Positions 48,106-56,690 of a DNA stretch of 60,834 nt are shown one piece after another (position 1 is the first letter of the stretch; each line of letters starts with the position of its first letter). The position numbers were made by a program, and so were the translations under genes. The notes beneath the pieces were generated by a model. The model was given only the letters and a program-made list of their open reading frames with translations, was not told the origin of the DNA and searched no databases. Where the stretch lies: contig JASHQN010000098.1 of assembly GCA_030039135.1 (NCBI GenBank), forward strand, positions 1 through 60,834. Direction: 5' to 3'. This DNA comes from Thermoplasmata archaeon (lineage in GTDB: Archaea > Thermoplasmatota > Thermoplasmata > Lutacidiplasmatales > UBA184).

Positions 48106-48900
48106 TTAACGGCTGCGGGCGGCCGGTGGCCCGGCCTCCGCGAGGAAGGTCGTCACGATCCCGAGCGACTGGGTGTCCGCCTCGGTCCGGGCGAACCCCG
48201 CGCGTTCGAGCGCGGCGAGGAAGGCGGGCCTCGGCGGTAGCGAGCGCAGCGATTCCGGTAGGTAGCGGTACGGTCCCGCGCTGTCCACCGCCGCGCCGAG
48301 CCACGGAACGACGTGATCGAAGTAGGCGTGGAAAACGGCACCGAACGTGGGCGACGACGGCTCGGTGATCTCGAGCACGAGGAGCGTGCCCTGCGCTCGC
48401 AGCACGCGCCGCATCTCGGTGAGCGCCGCGTCGAGATCGACGAGGTTGCGCGCGAGGAACGCGTTCGTGACGAGATCGAAGGAACCGTCCGCGAACGGCA
48501 GCCGCATCGCGGTACCCCGACCGTAGCCGATCCGCGGGGACCCCGGGCCACGGGGAGTCCGCCGCGCGGCGACCCGCAGCATCGCGGCGGTGAAATCGAC
48601 GCCCACCACCCGCGAGCCCGGGTAATGGCGCGCCGCGAGCCGGGTCAACTCCCCGGTACCGCATCCGACGTCGAGGATCCGCTCGACCGGCCGCGCCGAG
48701 CGGAATCGGTCGAGCGCCCAGAGCGCCCTCGGTCGCCAGACGAGATCGCTGCCGACCGACGCGAGGTGATCGAACCACTCGTAGCGCTGGGCGATGTGGG
48801 TGAACATCCGGCGGACGTCGCGCTCGAAGTCCGGCGCCCCTCGTTCCGGCCGCGGGGAGCCGTCCCTCGCCGGCCGCCGCCTCGACGTGTCCTCCGGCAT
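48106..48900 (-). CDS. ubiE: UbiE/MenG-type SAM methyltransferase
   Basis: 264 residues. Class I methyltransferase matching UbiE/MenG (C-methylation of demethylmenaquinone or a ubiquinone precursor): RMFTHIAQRYEWFDHLASVG, SAM motif ILDVGCGTGELTRLAA, MRLPFADGSFDLVTNAFLAR, TLLVLEITEPSSPTF, and YRYLPESLRSLP. UbiE usually has a G/N-x-R-N motif (here FLARNLVDLDAAL). With UbiA and UbiD elsewhere in the window it completes a quinone set. ATG 48900 has GAGTTAAGTCGG about 25-30 bases upstream; that TATA box overlaps the stop codon of the STAND ATPase gene. Confidence 0.87.
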   Translation of the reverse strand: MPEDTSRRRPARDGSPRPERGAPDFERDVRRMFTHIAQRYEWFDHLASVGSDLVWRPRALWALDRFRSARPVERILDVGCGTGELTRLAARHYPGSRVVGVDFTAAMLRVAARRTPRGPGSPRIGYGRGTAMRLPFADGSFDLVTNAFLARNLVDLDAALTEMRRVLRAQGTLLVLEITEPSSPTFGAVFHAYFDHVVPWLGAAVDSAGPYRYLPESLRSLPPRPAFLAALERAGFARTEADTQSLGIVTTFLAEAGPPAARSR

Positions 48901-48924
48901 CGGCGGAGGAGCGGTTCCGCCGAC

Positions 48925-51357
48925 TTAACTCGGCGGGTTCGGCTCCGATCCGAGCGCCGATTCAAGCTGGGCGACGCGGCCCGCGAGGTCCGTGCGGTGC
49001 CGGTCGATCCCGCTCTCCCGGGCCGCGGCGAGTCGAGCGCGGGCGGTCCCATCGTCGCCCCGGGCGTGGGCGACGTGGGCGAGCCGGAACAGCATCTCGC
49101 AGACCTCGGGCTCCGCCTTGAGCTCCCGTGCCTGCCGCAGGGCATCCTCGAAATGGGACGCCGCGGCCTCGAAGTCCTTCTCGGTCTCCGCGAGGAGACC
49201 GCGGGCGAGCGCGAGCTGTTCGGAGCCGAGGCGGTCGCCGAGCGGCACGAGGAACTTCGCGGCGCGCTCGAGCGCCGGGCGCGCGCGCTCCGGGTTACCG
49301 AGCTCCGCCTGGATCTGGGCGACGTTGAGGTAGCAGTAGCCGATCCAGATCGGTGACTTCGATCGCTCGGCCGCCTCGATCGCGAGATCGAGCCCCTCGA
49401 GGGCGTCGCTCGAGCGACCGGCCGAGTGCAGGAGCACGGCCCGGTTCATCAGGACGCGCGCCCGGGCGGAGAGGTCCTGGCCGGTCCCGAACAGCTCGGC
49501 GGCGCGTTCGTAGAGGGCGAGCGCGGGCTGGAACCGATCCGGTCCGCCGAGGACCATCGCGTTGGCGACGTCCACCAGCGCGTGCCCCTGTTCGATCGGG
49601 GTCCCCTCGCGCTCGGCAACGTCGAGAGCAAGGCGCAGATGCATCTCGGCGTCGGGGAGCTGCCCGAGCCGCCAGTAGACGACCCCGAGGACGCGGTGCG
49701 CGGTCATGAGCTCGCGCGGGCTACCCAGACGTTCGAGGCGGACGTACGCCTCCCGGGCGAGCGCCTCCGCCGACGCGAACTCGCTCTGGTCCTGCCGAGT
49801 CTGGGCGAGCGCGAGCAACGCGCGACCCAGTTCGGCGTCGAGCTCGGGCTGGGTCCGGGCGAGCGCGACCGACTCCGCGAGCACCGTCTCCGAATGGCGG
49901 AGATCGCCGAGCTCGTCGAGCGCGCGGCCGAGCTCGTTCAACAGGTGGATCTCTCGTCCAACGCTATGGTCGGGACGGCGCCGCTCGGCCTCGAGCGCCC
50001 GTTCGAAGTGGGGGACCGCCGTCTCGAACGAGAACGTCTTCGCAGCCGTCAGGGCCGCGCGGGCGTTGTACTCCGCCGCCTTCGCGTCGTCCCGCCCGAG
50101 ATAGAACTGCCGAGCGAGCTCGAAGTCGCTCGAGAGGCGGCGCTCCTCCAGCGCCCGGGCGACCCGGCGATGGAGGATCCGACGGCGGGTCTCGGTGAGG
50201 TCCGCGTAGACCCCGGCCCGTACCCCTTCGGTCGCGAACTCGAAGACCTCACCGCCCCGTTCCCGAAGGAGGCCGTCCTGGACGAGCCGGTCGAGGATCT
50301 CCGTCAGCCGCTCCTCGCTCGTCTCGGCGATCGCGGCGAGCGTCGCGAAGGCGAACTCCCTCCCGAGGAGGCTTGCGTACGTGAGGACCCGGTGCTCCGC
50401 TTCCCCGAGCGTTCGCGCGCGGGCGAGGAAGACGTCGTTGAGATCGGCCGGTCCACCGCTGGGAAGCGGCGCCGCTCGAGGGCCGAGCCCCGTGGTCGGC
50501 CGCACCAGTTGCTCGACGAAGAGTGGGTTACCATCGGTCTGAGCGTGCCAGCGGAGCACGTCGGCCGGATCCGCAGCGATCCCGCGACGGAGCCATCGAG
50601 CGAACTCCGCCACTTCCGGGATCGAGAGGGGGCCGAGCGGCACGGTTCGGACCGAGGAGGAGCGGGAGATCGACTCGAGCGGCTCGCGAGCGGCGAGGGG
50701 GATCCGGCTGGCCGAGGCGACGGTCGCGACGATCGCGAGCGGACGCTCGTCGATCTTCGTCATGAACCGACCGAGGAACTCGAGCGACGACGGATCGGCG
50801 AAGTGGAGATCGTCGATCGCGACGAGCAACGGCCCCGAGCGGGCCAGGTCGAACAGGTACTGGGCGAGTCGGCCGAATAGCTCGTCCCGACTGGTTCCGA
50901 TCCACTCGCCGGGGCTGTCGAGGGGGGCGAGGAGCGCCTTGAGGTCCTCGGATTCGGGACCGACCGGGGCGACCCGGTCGGCGCCGGGGCCCTCCGTGGC
51001 TCCTTCGGCGTACGGAGCCAGGAGGATCGGCAGGCCGGTGTCGGCGATGTCGTCGGCCTCACCGCGGAAGTCCGCACTGCTGGCGGAGGCGAGGAGGTCC
51101 CGGACGAGCGAGAACGGTTGCGGGATCTCCTGGGGGAGCGCGCGGCCGGTGAGGGTCCGGAATTCGAGCTCGCGCGCCCGCGCCACGGTCGCGCGGAGGA
51201 ACAGGCTCTTGCCCGAGCCATCCTCGCCCCGAATGAGGAGACCTTCCCCGGCCCCGGTCCGCGCCCGGTCGAGCGTGCGGTCGATCTCGGCCAGGACGTC
51301 GGCCCGACCGAAGATGGGCGCAACCGGGGGCCCTCGAGGCGCCTCCTTGGCCGCCAC
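48925..51357 (-). CDS. STAND-type AAA ATPase with TPR sensor region
   Basis: 810 residues from GTG 51357. Residues about 15-290 form an AAA_16/NACHT-like ATPase: Walker A GEDGSGKS (44-51), Walker B LLVAIDDLHFAD (177-188). A winged-helix-like hinge follows (EHRVLTYASLLGREFAFATL, residue 321 on), then TPR repeats to the end (about residues 380-800; AARELFGTGQDL-type units). This is the layout of MalT/LuxR-LAL and AfsR-like signal-transduction ATPases, but no DNA-binding or effector domain is present at either end. CGTTATCTACC lies about 29 bases upstream. A closely related gene without the ATPase lies just upstream on the same strand. Confidence 0.85.
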   Translation of the reverse strand: MAAKEAPRGPPVAPIFGRADVLAEIDRTLDRARTGAGEGLLIRGEDGSGKSLFLRATVARARELEFRTLTGRALPQEIPQPFSLVRDLLASASSADFRGEADDIADTGLPILLAPYAEGATEGPGADRVAPVGPESEDLKALLAPLDSPGEWIGTSRDELFGRLAQYLFDLARSGPLLVAIDDLHFADPSSLEFLGRFMTKIDERPLAIVATVASASRIPLAAREPLESISRSSSVRTVPLGPLSIPEVAEFARWLRRGIAADPADVLRWHAQTDGNPLFVEQLVRPTTGLGPRAAPLPSGGPADLNDVFLARARTLGEAEHRVLTYASLLGREFAFATLAAIAETSEERLTEILDRLVQDGLLRERGGEVFEFATEGVRAGVYADLTETRRRILHRRVARALEERRLSSDFELARQFYLGRDDAKAAEYNARAALTAAKTFSFETAVPHFERALEAERRRPDHSVGREIHLLNELGRALDELGDLRHSETVLAESVALARTQPELDAELGRALLALAQTRQDQSEFASAEALAREAYVRLERLGSPRELMTAHRVLGVVYWRLGQLPDAEMHLRLALDVAEREGTPIEQGHALVDVANAMVLGGPDRFQPALALYERAAELFGTGQDLSARARVLMNRAVLLHSAGRSSDALEGLDLAIEAAERSKSPIWIGYCYLNVAQIQAELGNPERARPALERAAKFLVPLGDRLGSEQLALARGLLAETEKDFEAAASHFEDALRQARELKAEPEVCEMLFRLAHVAHARGDDGTARARLAAARESGIDRHRTDLAGRVAQLESALGSEPNPPS

Positions 51358-51402
51358 GGGGTATTTAGACGGTTCCCGAGGTAGATAACGGAATCCGCGA
51401 GC

Positions 51403-52971
51403 TCACGAGGGCGGGGGGCCCGGGTCGGCCGGGGCGGCAGCGCGATCGAGTTGCTCCCGCAGCTCTCGGTAGGCTCCGGCCAGCGCCGGTCGGAGCTCCG
51501 CGACGCCGAGGTTGCCGGCGGCGCGCAGGGCCCGCCGGGCCCCTTCGAGGTTCCGCGTCTTGAAGCGCAGCCGGGCGAGGTAGAACTCCACCTCGGCTTC
51601 GTCCGCCGGCAAGGCGTAGCGCCGGCACATGTCGAGGGCTCGGCCGAACGCCCGCTCGGCATCGTCCCACTGAGCCTGCTTCTCCGCGATGAGCCCCCGG
51701 TTCACCTCCACCTGCTCGAGGCCGAGGCCATCGTTCAGTCGCTCGAGGAGTCGACCGGCCTGGTCGTTGTCGCGGCTCGCTTCCTCGAGCTGGCCGAGCG
51801 CGAGGCGGAACTCCACGCCCGAGAGGAGGGCGCGGCCCGTCGAACGGGCGTCGTGCGCTCGCTCCCCGAGCTCCCGGGCCCGCTCGAGGTAATCGAGCCC
51901 GTCCTGCGGGTGGGTCTCGCCGACCAGGACCCCGAGGTTGTGGTAGGCCCGGGAGAGCTCGACCCAGTCACCGACCTGACCCAGCCGCTGGATCGCTCGC
52001 TCGTACCAGGTGACCGCCTCCTCGCGGACCTCCGGACCGAGCAGGGCGAACGAATTGCCGATGTCGATCGAGAGGCGGCCGAGAAGCCGCAGGTCCCGCG
52101 CATCCCCGATCGAATCGAGGGAGCGCATGCTCTCGTCAAGCGCGTCGCGGTACGCCCCGCGCTGGAAGGCGAGCCGGCCGAGGAGACGGTAGGTCTGGGC
52201 GCTCCCGAGGCGGTCCCCGACCTGCTCGAAGAGCCGCTGCGCGTCGAGCGCCTGGCGCGTCGCTCCCTCCACATCGAGGTTCTCGCGGGCGACCTCGGCC
52301 CGAGCGAGGAGGAGCCCCGCCCGGATCCGAGGCTCGTCGGCGCCGAGGCGCTCGAGCGCTTTGGTGTAGTAGCGGTCCGCGGAGGAGAAGTTGCCGATCG
52401 AGTAGTAGAGCTCGCCGAGGGCTGCATCGATCTCGGCGAGGTCGTGGCGCCGGTCGCCCGGGAGCGACTCGAGGTCGACCTGAACCCGCTGCAGATGGTG
52501 GGCCGCGGCCTCCGGATCTTCCGACGCCCGTGCGTTCTCGGAGGCGAGACGGTTGTAGATCCGGGATTTCTCGGGGACCTTCCCGAGGAAAAAGTGCCGG
52601 CCGAGTTCGGCGACGACCGCGAGCGGAGGGTTGGGAGAGATCCGCTCCATCGCCTCGGCGATCTTGCGGTGAAGGACCCGCAGTCGGCTCTCGGTCAACG
52701 ACCGGTAGATCCGCGCACGGAACTGCTCCTCGGCGAACCGGAACCGATCCCCGCCGGGGAGCTCGACCAGGACGCCCCGGTGCACCAGGCGCTCGAGCTG
52801 TTCGGCGAGGGTCTCCTCCCCCATCCCTGTCGCGGCCACGAGGAGGGGAAAGTCGAACTCGGAGCCGATCGCGCTCGCGTAGGCCAGGATCCGGTGTTGT
52901 TCGGAGGTGATCTCGGGAAGCCGCGGCTCTCCGGCCACCTCGGCGAGCCCCTCCGCGGGCCCTTCGGGCAT
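51403..52971 (-). CDS. ATPase-less paralog of the STAND/TPR protein
   Basis: 522 residues. Starts where the neighbour's hinge begins: SEQHRILAYASAIGSEF (about residue 23) matches AEHRVLTYASLLGREF (about residue 320 there), and LTESRLRVLHRKIAEAMER matches LTETRRRILHRRVARALEE. The rest is TPR repeats of the same style (DAALGELYYSIGNFSSADRY, RLLGRLAFQRGAYRDALDES). The AAA domain of about 300 residues is absent, not degenerate. The ATG at 52971 has its own TATA-like box (GTCTTAACCG, about 30 bases upstream). It may act as a partner, antagonist or ligand sensor for the ATPase paralog transcribed after it. Confidence 0.8.
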   Translation of the reverse strand: MPEGPAEGLAEVAGEPRLPEITSEQHRILAYASAIGSEFDFPLLVAATGMGEETLAEQLERLVHRGVLVELPGGDRFRFAEEQFRARIYRSLTESRLRVLHRKIAEAMERISPNPPLAVVAELGRHFFLGKVPEKSRIYNRLASENARASEDPEAAAHHLQRVQVDLESLPGDRRHDLAEIDAALGELYYSIGNFSSADRYYTKALERLGADEPRIRAGLLLARAEVARENLDVEGATRQALDAQRLFEQVGDRLGSAQTYRLLGRLAFQRGAYRDALDESMRSLDSIGDARDLRLLGRLSIDIGNSFALLGPEVREEAVTWYERAIQRLGQVGDWVELSRAYHNLGVLVGETHPQDGLDYLERARELGERAHDARSTGRALLSGVEFRLALGQLEEASRDNDQAGRLLERLNDGLGLEQVEVNRGLIAEKQAQWDDAERAFGRALDMCRRYALPADEAEVEFYLARLRFKTRNLEGARRALRAAGNLGVAELRPALAGAYRELREQLDRAAAPADPGPPPS

Positions 52972-53098
52972 CTCGACGGTTCTAGCGCCGTCGGTCGGTT
53001 AAGACTGTGCTTCGCCGTGCACGACGGCTCGCCGGCGTCGTCCTCGCGCCGCTCGCGGCCCGTAAGGGTTATCTAACGAGGGCCAGGTCGTCGTCGAT

Positions 53099-53359
53099 AT
53101 GGCAGAGGCGGGTTCCGCTCCCGCGGCGGCCCAACCGAGCCGGTTCCGCGAGCTCTCGCTTCCGCGTAAGCTTTCGTTCTGGGGGTTTGCCTCGCTCGTC
53201 GTCCTCGCGGTCGCGTTCTACGTCTGGTGGGGGACCTTCTACGGTGTCTGGATCGACAACGGTGTCTACGCCGTGTTCATCACCCTCTTCTTGTTCGGAC
53301 TGGCCGGGATGTGGCTCGTGCTCCCGAACCCTCCGGTCTCGGCGCCCCCGTCCTCGTGA
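53099..53359 (+). CDS. Small two-helix membrane protein
   Basis: 86 residues. Cytoplasmic-looking N-terminus (about 27 residues, Ala/Ser/Pro), two membrane helices (about 29-45, FASLVVLAVAFYVWWG, and about 55-75, YAVFITLFLFGLAGMWLVL), and a short Pro/Ser tail. No named family recognised. ATG 53099 has GGGTTATCTAACG about 30 bases upstream, a good promoter, which supports it as a real gene. It stands between the ATPase-less STAND paralog and proS. Confidence 0.68.
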   Translation: MAEAGSAPAAAQPSRFRELSLPRKLSFWGFASLVVLAVAFYVWWGTFYGVWIDNGVYAVFITLFLFGLAGMWLVLPNPPVSAPPSS

Positions 53360-53375
53360 GCGCGGGCCGGGTCGA

Positions 53376-54803
53376 CTAGAGGGGCCGAGCGGCCACGGCC
53401 CAGCGGGCGGTGGATTTCTCCCCGCAGGCGATGCACCCGCCGATCGGCTCGGTCAGGAAGGGAAGGGGGTCCTCGGGGGTTCCGAGCAGGCTCCCGTCGA
53501 TCGCCGTCTCGATGCGGTGTCCGCACTCCTCGTTCCCGCACCAGGCGATCAGGCGGACGGTCGTGGATCCGGGCAGTTCCTCGAGCGACCGTGCTACCGA
53601 GAACGCGGCCGAGAACTCGGCCTGGGCCCGCGCTCGCAGGGCATCGTCGTACTCCGCGAGGAGTCGCTCGACCTCCGTCTCGAGCCGGTCGAGGGGTACC
53701 GTTCCTTTACGGCCCAGACGATCGGCGGTCGTGACCGACCGCTGCTTCGCCTCGCGAGCGCCGACCTCGAGGCGAAGCGGGACGCCCGCGAGCTCCCAAC
53801 GGTAGTACTTCGATCCCGGGCGTTCTTCGCCGGCATCGAGCCGCACGCGCAGGCCCCGTCGACGCAAGCGATCGGCCACATCGGTCGAGACCGCGAGCGG
53901 AGCGTCGCCTGCGTCGCTCGCCGGTATCGGGATCACGACGACCTGGAACGGGGCGATCGCCGACGGGAACACCACCCCTTTCGCGTCCCCGTGGACCGCC
54001 ACGATCGCCCCGAGGAGGCGCTCGGACAGACCGAACGTCGTTTGGTGGGCGTACCGCTGCTCCCCGTCGACCGTCTCGTACCGGATCCCGTACGGCCGGG
54101 AGAAGTTCTCTCGGTAGTGGTGAATGCTACCGATCTGGAGGGTCCGGGCGCCGCCGATCGGGATGTCGAGCGCGATCGAGTAGAACGCACCGGGAAACTT
54201 GTCCCAATCGGGCCGGCGGATCGCGAGATACGGCAGGGCGAACGCGCGGGCCATCTTCGCGAACGCCGCCCGGTTGGACCGGACCCGTTCGGTCGCCGCC
54301 GCCTCGTCCGCCTGGCAGGTGTGCTCCTCGAAGAAGTGGATCTCCCGAACTCGGAGGAACGGGCGGGTGGTCTTGGTCTCGTAGCGGAACGTGTTGACGA
54401 TCTGGTAGATGTTGAGCGGAAGGTCCCGATGGGATCGCACCCACAGGGCGAACACCGGGTAGATCGCGGTCTCACTGGTCGGACGTAGCACGAGGGGGAC
54501 GTCGAGGTCGGCCACCCCCCCTTTCGTGACCCAGTAGACCTGCGCGTCGAAGCCCTTGATGTGCTCCTTCTCCTTGGAGAACTCGGTCGCGGGGATGAGC
54601 GCCGGGAACTCGGCAGCCTCCGAGCCGGTGGCTTCGATCTCCCGGATGAGCACGGCGTCCAGCTGGAGGCGGGCCTTGAGCCCGTAGGGGGTCCACACGT
54701 TCGCCCCTTTGACCGGATACCGCTTGTCCGTGAGGTGAGCTTCCTCGACGACCGCGAGGTACCACTCCATGAAGGCCGCCTGCTTGTCCGGGAGCTCGAC
54801 CAT
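53376..54803 (-). CDS. proS: Proline--tRNA ligase, archaeal/eukaryotic type
   Basis: 475 residues. Class II synthetase with archaeal layout: no INS editing domain, motif 2 around TFRYETKTTRPFLRVREIHF with HTCQADE, motif 3 region, anticodon-binding domain (PFQVVVIPIP) and the C-terminal zinc-binding domain (CGNEECGHRIETAI and CIACGEKSTARWAVAA). ATG 54803; a minus-strand GCTTTTACG box about 31 bases upstream. Ends with the conserved zinc-domain tail, WAVAARPL. Stand-alone, convergent with the small membrane protein gene. Confidence 0.96.
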   Translation of the reverse strand: MVELPDKQAAFMEWYLAVVEEAHLTDKRYPVKGANVWTPYGLKARLQLDAVLIREIEATGSEAAEFPALIPATEFSKEKEHIKGFDAQVYWVTKGGVADLDVPLVLRPTSETAIYPVFALWVRSHRDLPLNIYQIVNTFRYETKTTRPFLRVREIHFFEEHTCQADEAAATERVRSNRAAFAKMARAFALPYLAIRRPDWDKFPGAFYSIALDIPIGGARTLQIGSIHHYRENFSRPYGIRYETVDGEQRYAHQTTFGLSERLLGAIVAVHGDAKGVVFPSAIAPFQVVVIPIPASDAGDAPLAVSTDVADRLRRRGLRVRLDAGEERPGSKYYRWELAGVPLRLEVGAREAKQRSVTTADRLGRKGTVPLDRLETEVERLLAEYDDALRARAQAEFSAAFSVARSLEELPGSTTVRLIAWCGNEECGHRIETAIDGSLLGTPEDPLPFLTEPIGGCIACGEKSTARWAVAARPL

Positions 54804-54942
54804 CGTTCCGCGGGGAGGGTAGGTCGCAACGTAAAAGCCTGTGCGCCGCGGTCCCCGGCTGCGCGCGCTCGCGCCCGAGACGGCCTCCGCAGGTTCGTCG
54901 GCACAAGGAATTATGCTCCCCGACGGGCATGACATCCGGGCC

Positions 54943-56034
54943 ATGCGCCTCGTCGTCTGCATCGACCGCGACGACGACCTCGGCCGGAAGGCGTCGGTCG
55001 CGGGGCCCGTCGTCGGACGAGAGTCGGTGCTCGATGCCGCGGTGCGGCTCGGCACGGTCGATCCCGAGGATTCGGATACCAACGCGCTGTTCGCGGCCGT
55101 CAACCTCCTGGACGAGCTCCGGGGCGCCGGCGAGGAGTGCGAGGTCTGCGTGCTCACCGGCTCGGGAAAGGTCGGGGTCGTCTCCGACCGTCGGATCGCG
55201 GGGCAGTTCGACGACGTGCTCGGACGGGTCGGGGCGAAGTCGGCGTACTTCGTGAGCGACGGGGCGGAGGACGAGTTCCTCTTCCCGATCCTCGCTTCCC
55301 GCATCAAGGTCGACGGGGTCCGCCGCGTGTACGTCCGCCAGAACGCGAGCATCGAGTCGACGTACTACACGGTCGTCCGCGCGCTCAAGGACCCGAAGCT
55401 CCGGGCGAAGACGGTGCTCCCCGTCGCGCTCGTCCTATTGATCCTCGGGATCGCGGCGGCGAGCGGCGTGCTCCTGTGGGGAGTCATCGGCCTCGCGATC
55501 GTCCTCGGCGTCTACCTGATCTTCTGGACGTTCGACATCGACGAAGCGATCATCGAATCCCTTCGCGGCTCGTCGACCGACATCCGCCAGGGGTCCGTCG
55601 CCTTCGGCTTCGGGCTCTTTGCGATCGCGCTCGTCGGGGTGGGGTTCCTTACGGGGTACGACAGCTACGCCGCGAACGCGGGCGCCGCCCCGCTCGCGCG
55701 GGTGCTGTTCTTCCTGCAGTCGAGCCTGATCTGGTGGTTGTTCGGAGCGCTCGTCTGGGAGAGCGGGCGGGCGATCCGTCGGACCCTCTCCCGCGGCCGG
55801 TTCCCCCGCTCGTTCGTCGTCGCGACGACGTCGATCGTCGGGATCGGGCTGGTGAGCTTCGGGATCCTCTACCTCGTACGCTACCTGCAGGGCGTGAGCG
55901 GCCCCGCTCAGCTGCCGCTCTTGGTCGCTCTCCTCATCGGCGGCTTCGGCCTCGTGATCGGCGCGGGCGCGCTCCAGCAGTACCTGAAGGCACTCCAGGC
56001 GCGCACGGTCCTCGAACCGACCGCTCCCGGCTGA
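54943..56034 (+). CDS. DUF373-family membrane protein
   Basis: 363 residues. The soluble N-terminal part (about residues 1-150) has the DUF373 pattern: RLVVCIDRDDDLGRKA, GPVVGRESVLDAAVRLGTVDPEDSDTNA-type stretches, VCVLTGSGKVGVVSDRRIAG, YFVSDGAEDEFLFPIL. The C-terminal part has six membrane helices. DUF373 is an archaeal family of unknown function, seen widely in Euryarchaeota and Thermoplasmatota. ATG 54943 has GGAATTATGC about 32 bases upstream; an ATG at 54913 overlaps that box. A conserved acidic active-site-like cluster (RDDD) could be metal-binding. Confidence 0.88.
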   Translation: MRLVVCIDRDDDLGRKASVAGPVVGRESVLDAAVRLGTVDPEDSDTNALFAAVNLLDELRGAGEECEVCVLTGSGKVGVVSDRRIAGQFDDVLGRVGAKSAYFVSDGAEDEFLFPILASRIKVDGVRRVYVRQNASIESTYYTVVRALKDPKLRAKTVLPVALVLLILGIAAASGVLLWGVIGLAIVLGVYLIFWTFDIDEAIIESLRGSSTDIRQGSVAFGFGLFAIALVGVGFLTGYDSYAANAGAAPLARVLFFLQSSLIWWLFGALVWESGRAIRRTLSRGRFPRSFVVATTSIVGIGLVSFGILYLVRYLQGVSGPAQLPLLVALLIGGFGLVIGAGALQQYLKALQARTVLEPTAPG

Positions 56035-56053
56035 GCGAGCGTGGGGCGACGGT

Positions 56054-56668
56054 TCAGCCGATCGGCACGTGCGACGCGATCCGCTCGAGATCGGCCCGGC
56101 TGACGTCGAGGCCGCAGCGCTCGCGCAGGGTCGCACGGACCTGATCGAGGCCGCGGCCGGCTTCGGCGGCTCGCTCGGCGAGCGTCGCGAGGTCTTCCCA
56201 ATAGTTCCACGGGAACACGACCCAGACCCACGCATCGCGGGGGATCTCCTCGGCGTAGTAGGTCGGCACGAATTTCGAGTGGGTGATGTGGAGGAACGCC
56301 GCGCTCTCGACGCGTTTCGGGCGCTGCTCGGTCACGTGCCGGACGGCGAGCCCTAGGGAATCGCCCGTGTCGGTGATGTCGTCGACGACGAGGACCGACC
56401 GGCCCGAGACGGGCCCGCTCAGCCCTTCCGTGAGCTCCGCGGCCCCGGTGGGCGTCGCGGTGACCCCCCAGTGCTGCGCGCGCAACGAGATCAAGTGCTT
56501 CACTCCGAGCCGGTCGGCGACGAGCCGGGCCGGTACCCACCCGCCGCGGGTCAGGCCCACGATCGTCTCGGGGATCGCCGCCGCGGCGCGCACCCGCGCG
56601 GCGACCCGATCGGCCCAACCCTCGACGTCCGACCAGGACGCCCGCCGGCACCGCGGCAGGTCGGCCAT
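56054..56668 (-). CDS. Phosphoribosyltransferase of the Gpt/Hpt type
   Basis: 204 residues. PRTase type I fold with the PRPP loop VLVVDDITDTGDSL (about 93-106), preceded by IVGLTRGGWVPARLVADRL. The C-terminal WVVFPWNYWEDL segment is typical of archaeal xanthine/hypoxanthine-like PRTases. It probably salvages a purine base or acts as a regulator; the exact base is not decidable by eye. It follows gdhA by 22 bases on the same strand and is likely co-transcribed. Its end and that of DUF373 form a short inverted repeat around the two stop codons. Confidence 0.83.
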   Translation of the reverse strand: MADLPRCRRASWSDVEGWADRVAARVRAAAAIPETIVGLTRGGWVPARLVADRLGVKHLISLRAQHWGVTATPTGAAELTEGLSGPVSGRSVLVVDDITDTGDSLGLAVRHVTEQRPKRVESAAFLHITHSKFVPTYYAEEIPRDAWVWVVFPWNYWEDLATLAERAAEAGRGLDQVRATLRERCGLDVSRADLERIASHVPIG

Positions 56669-56690
56669 CGACGTCGCGGGCGGGAGCGCC

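Noticed and set aside
51358..51402. GTCTAAATACC near 51362-51370 as the TATA box of the STAND ATPase gene
   Set aside because: It is too close to the GTG at 51357; the CGTTATCTACC box at about 51382-51391 has the right spacing.
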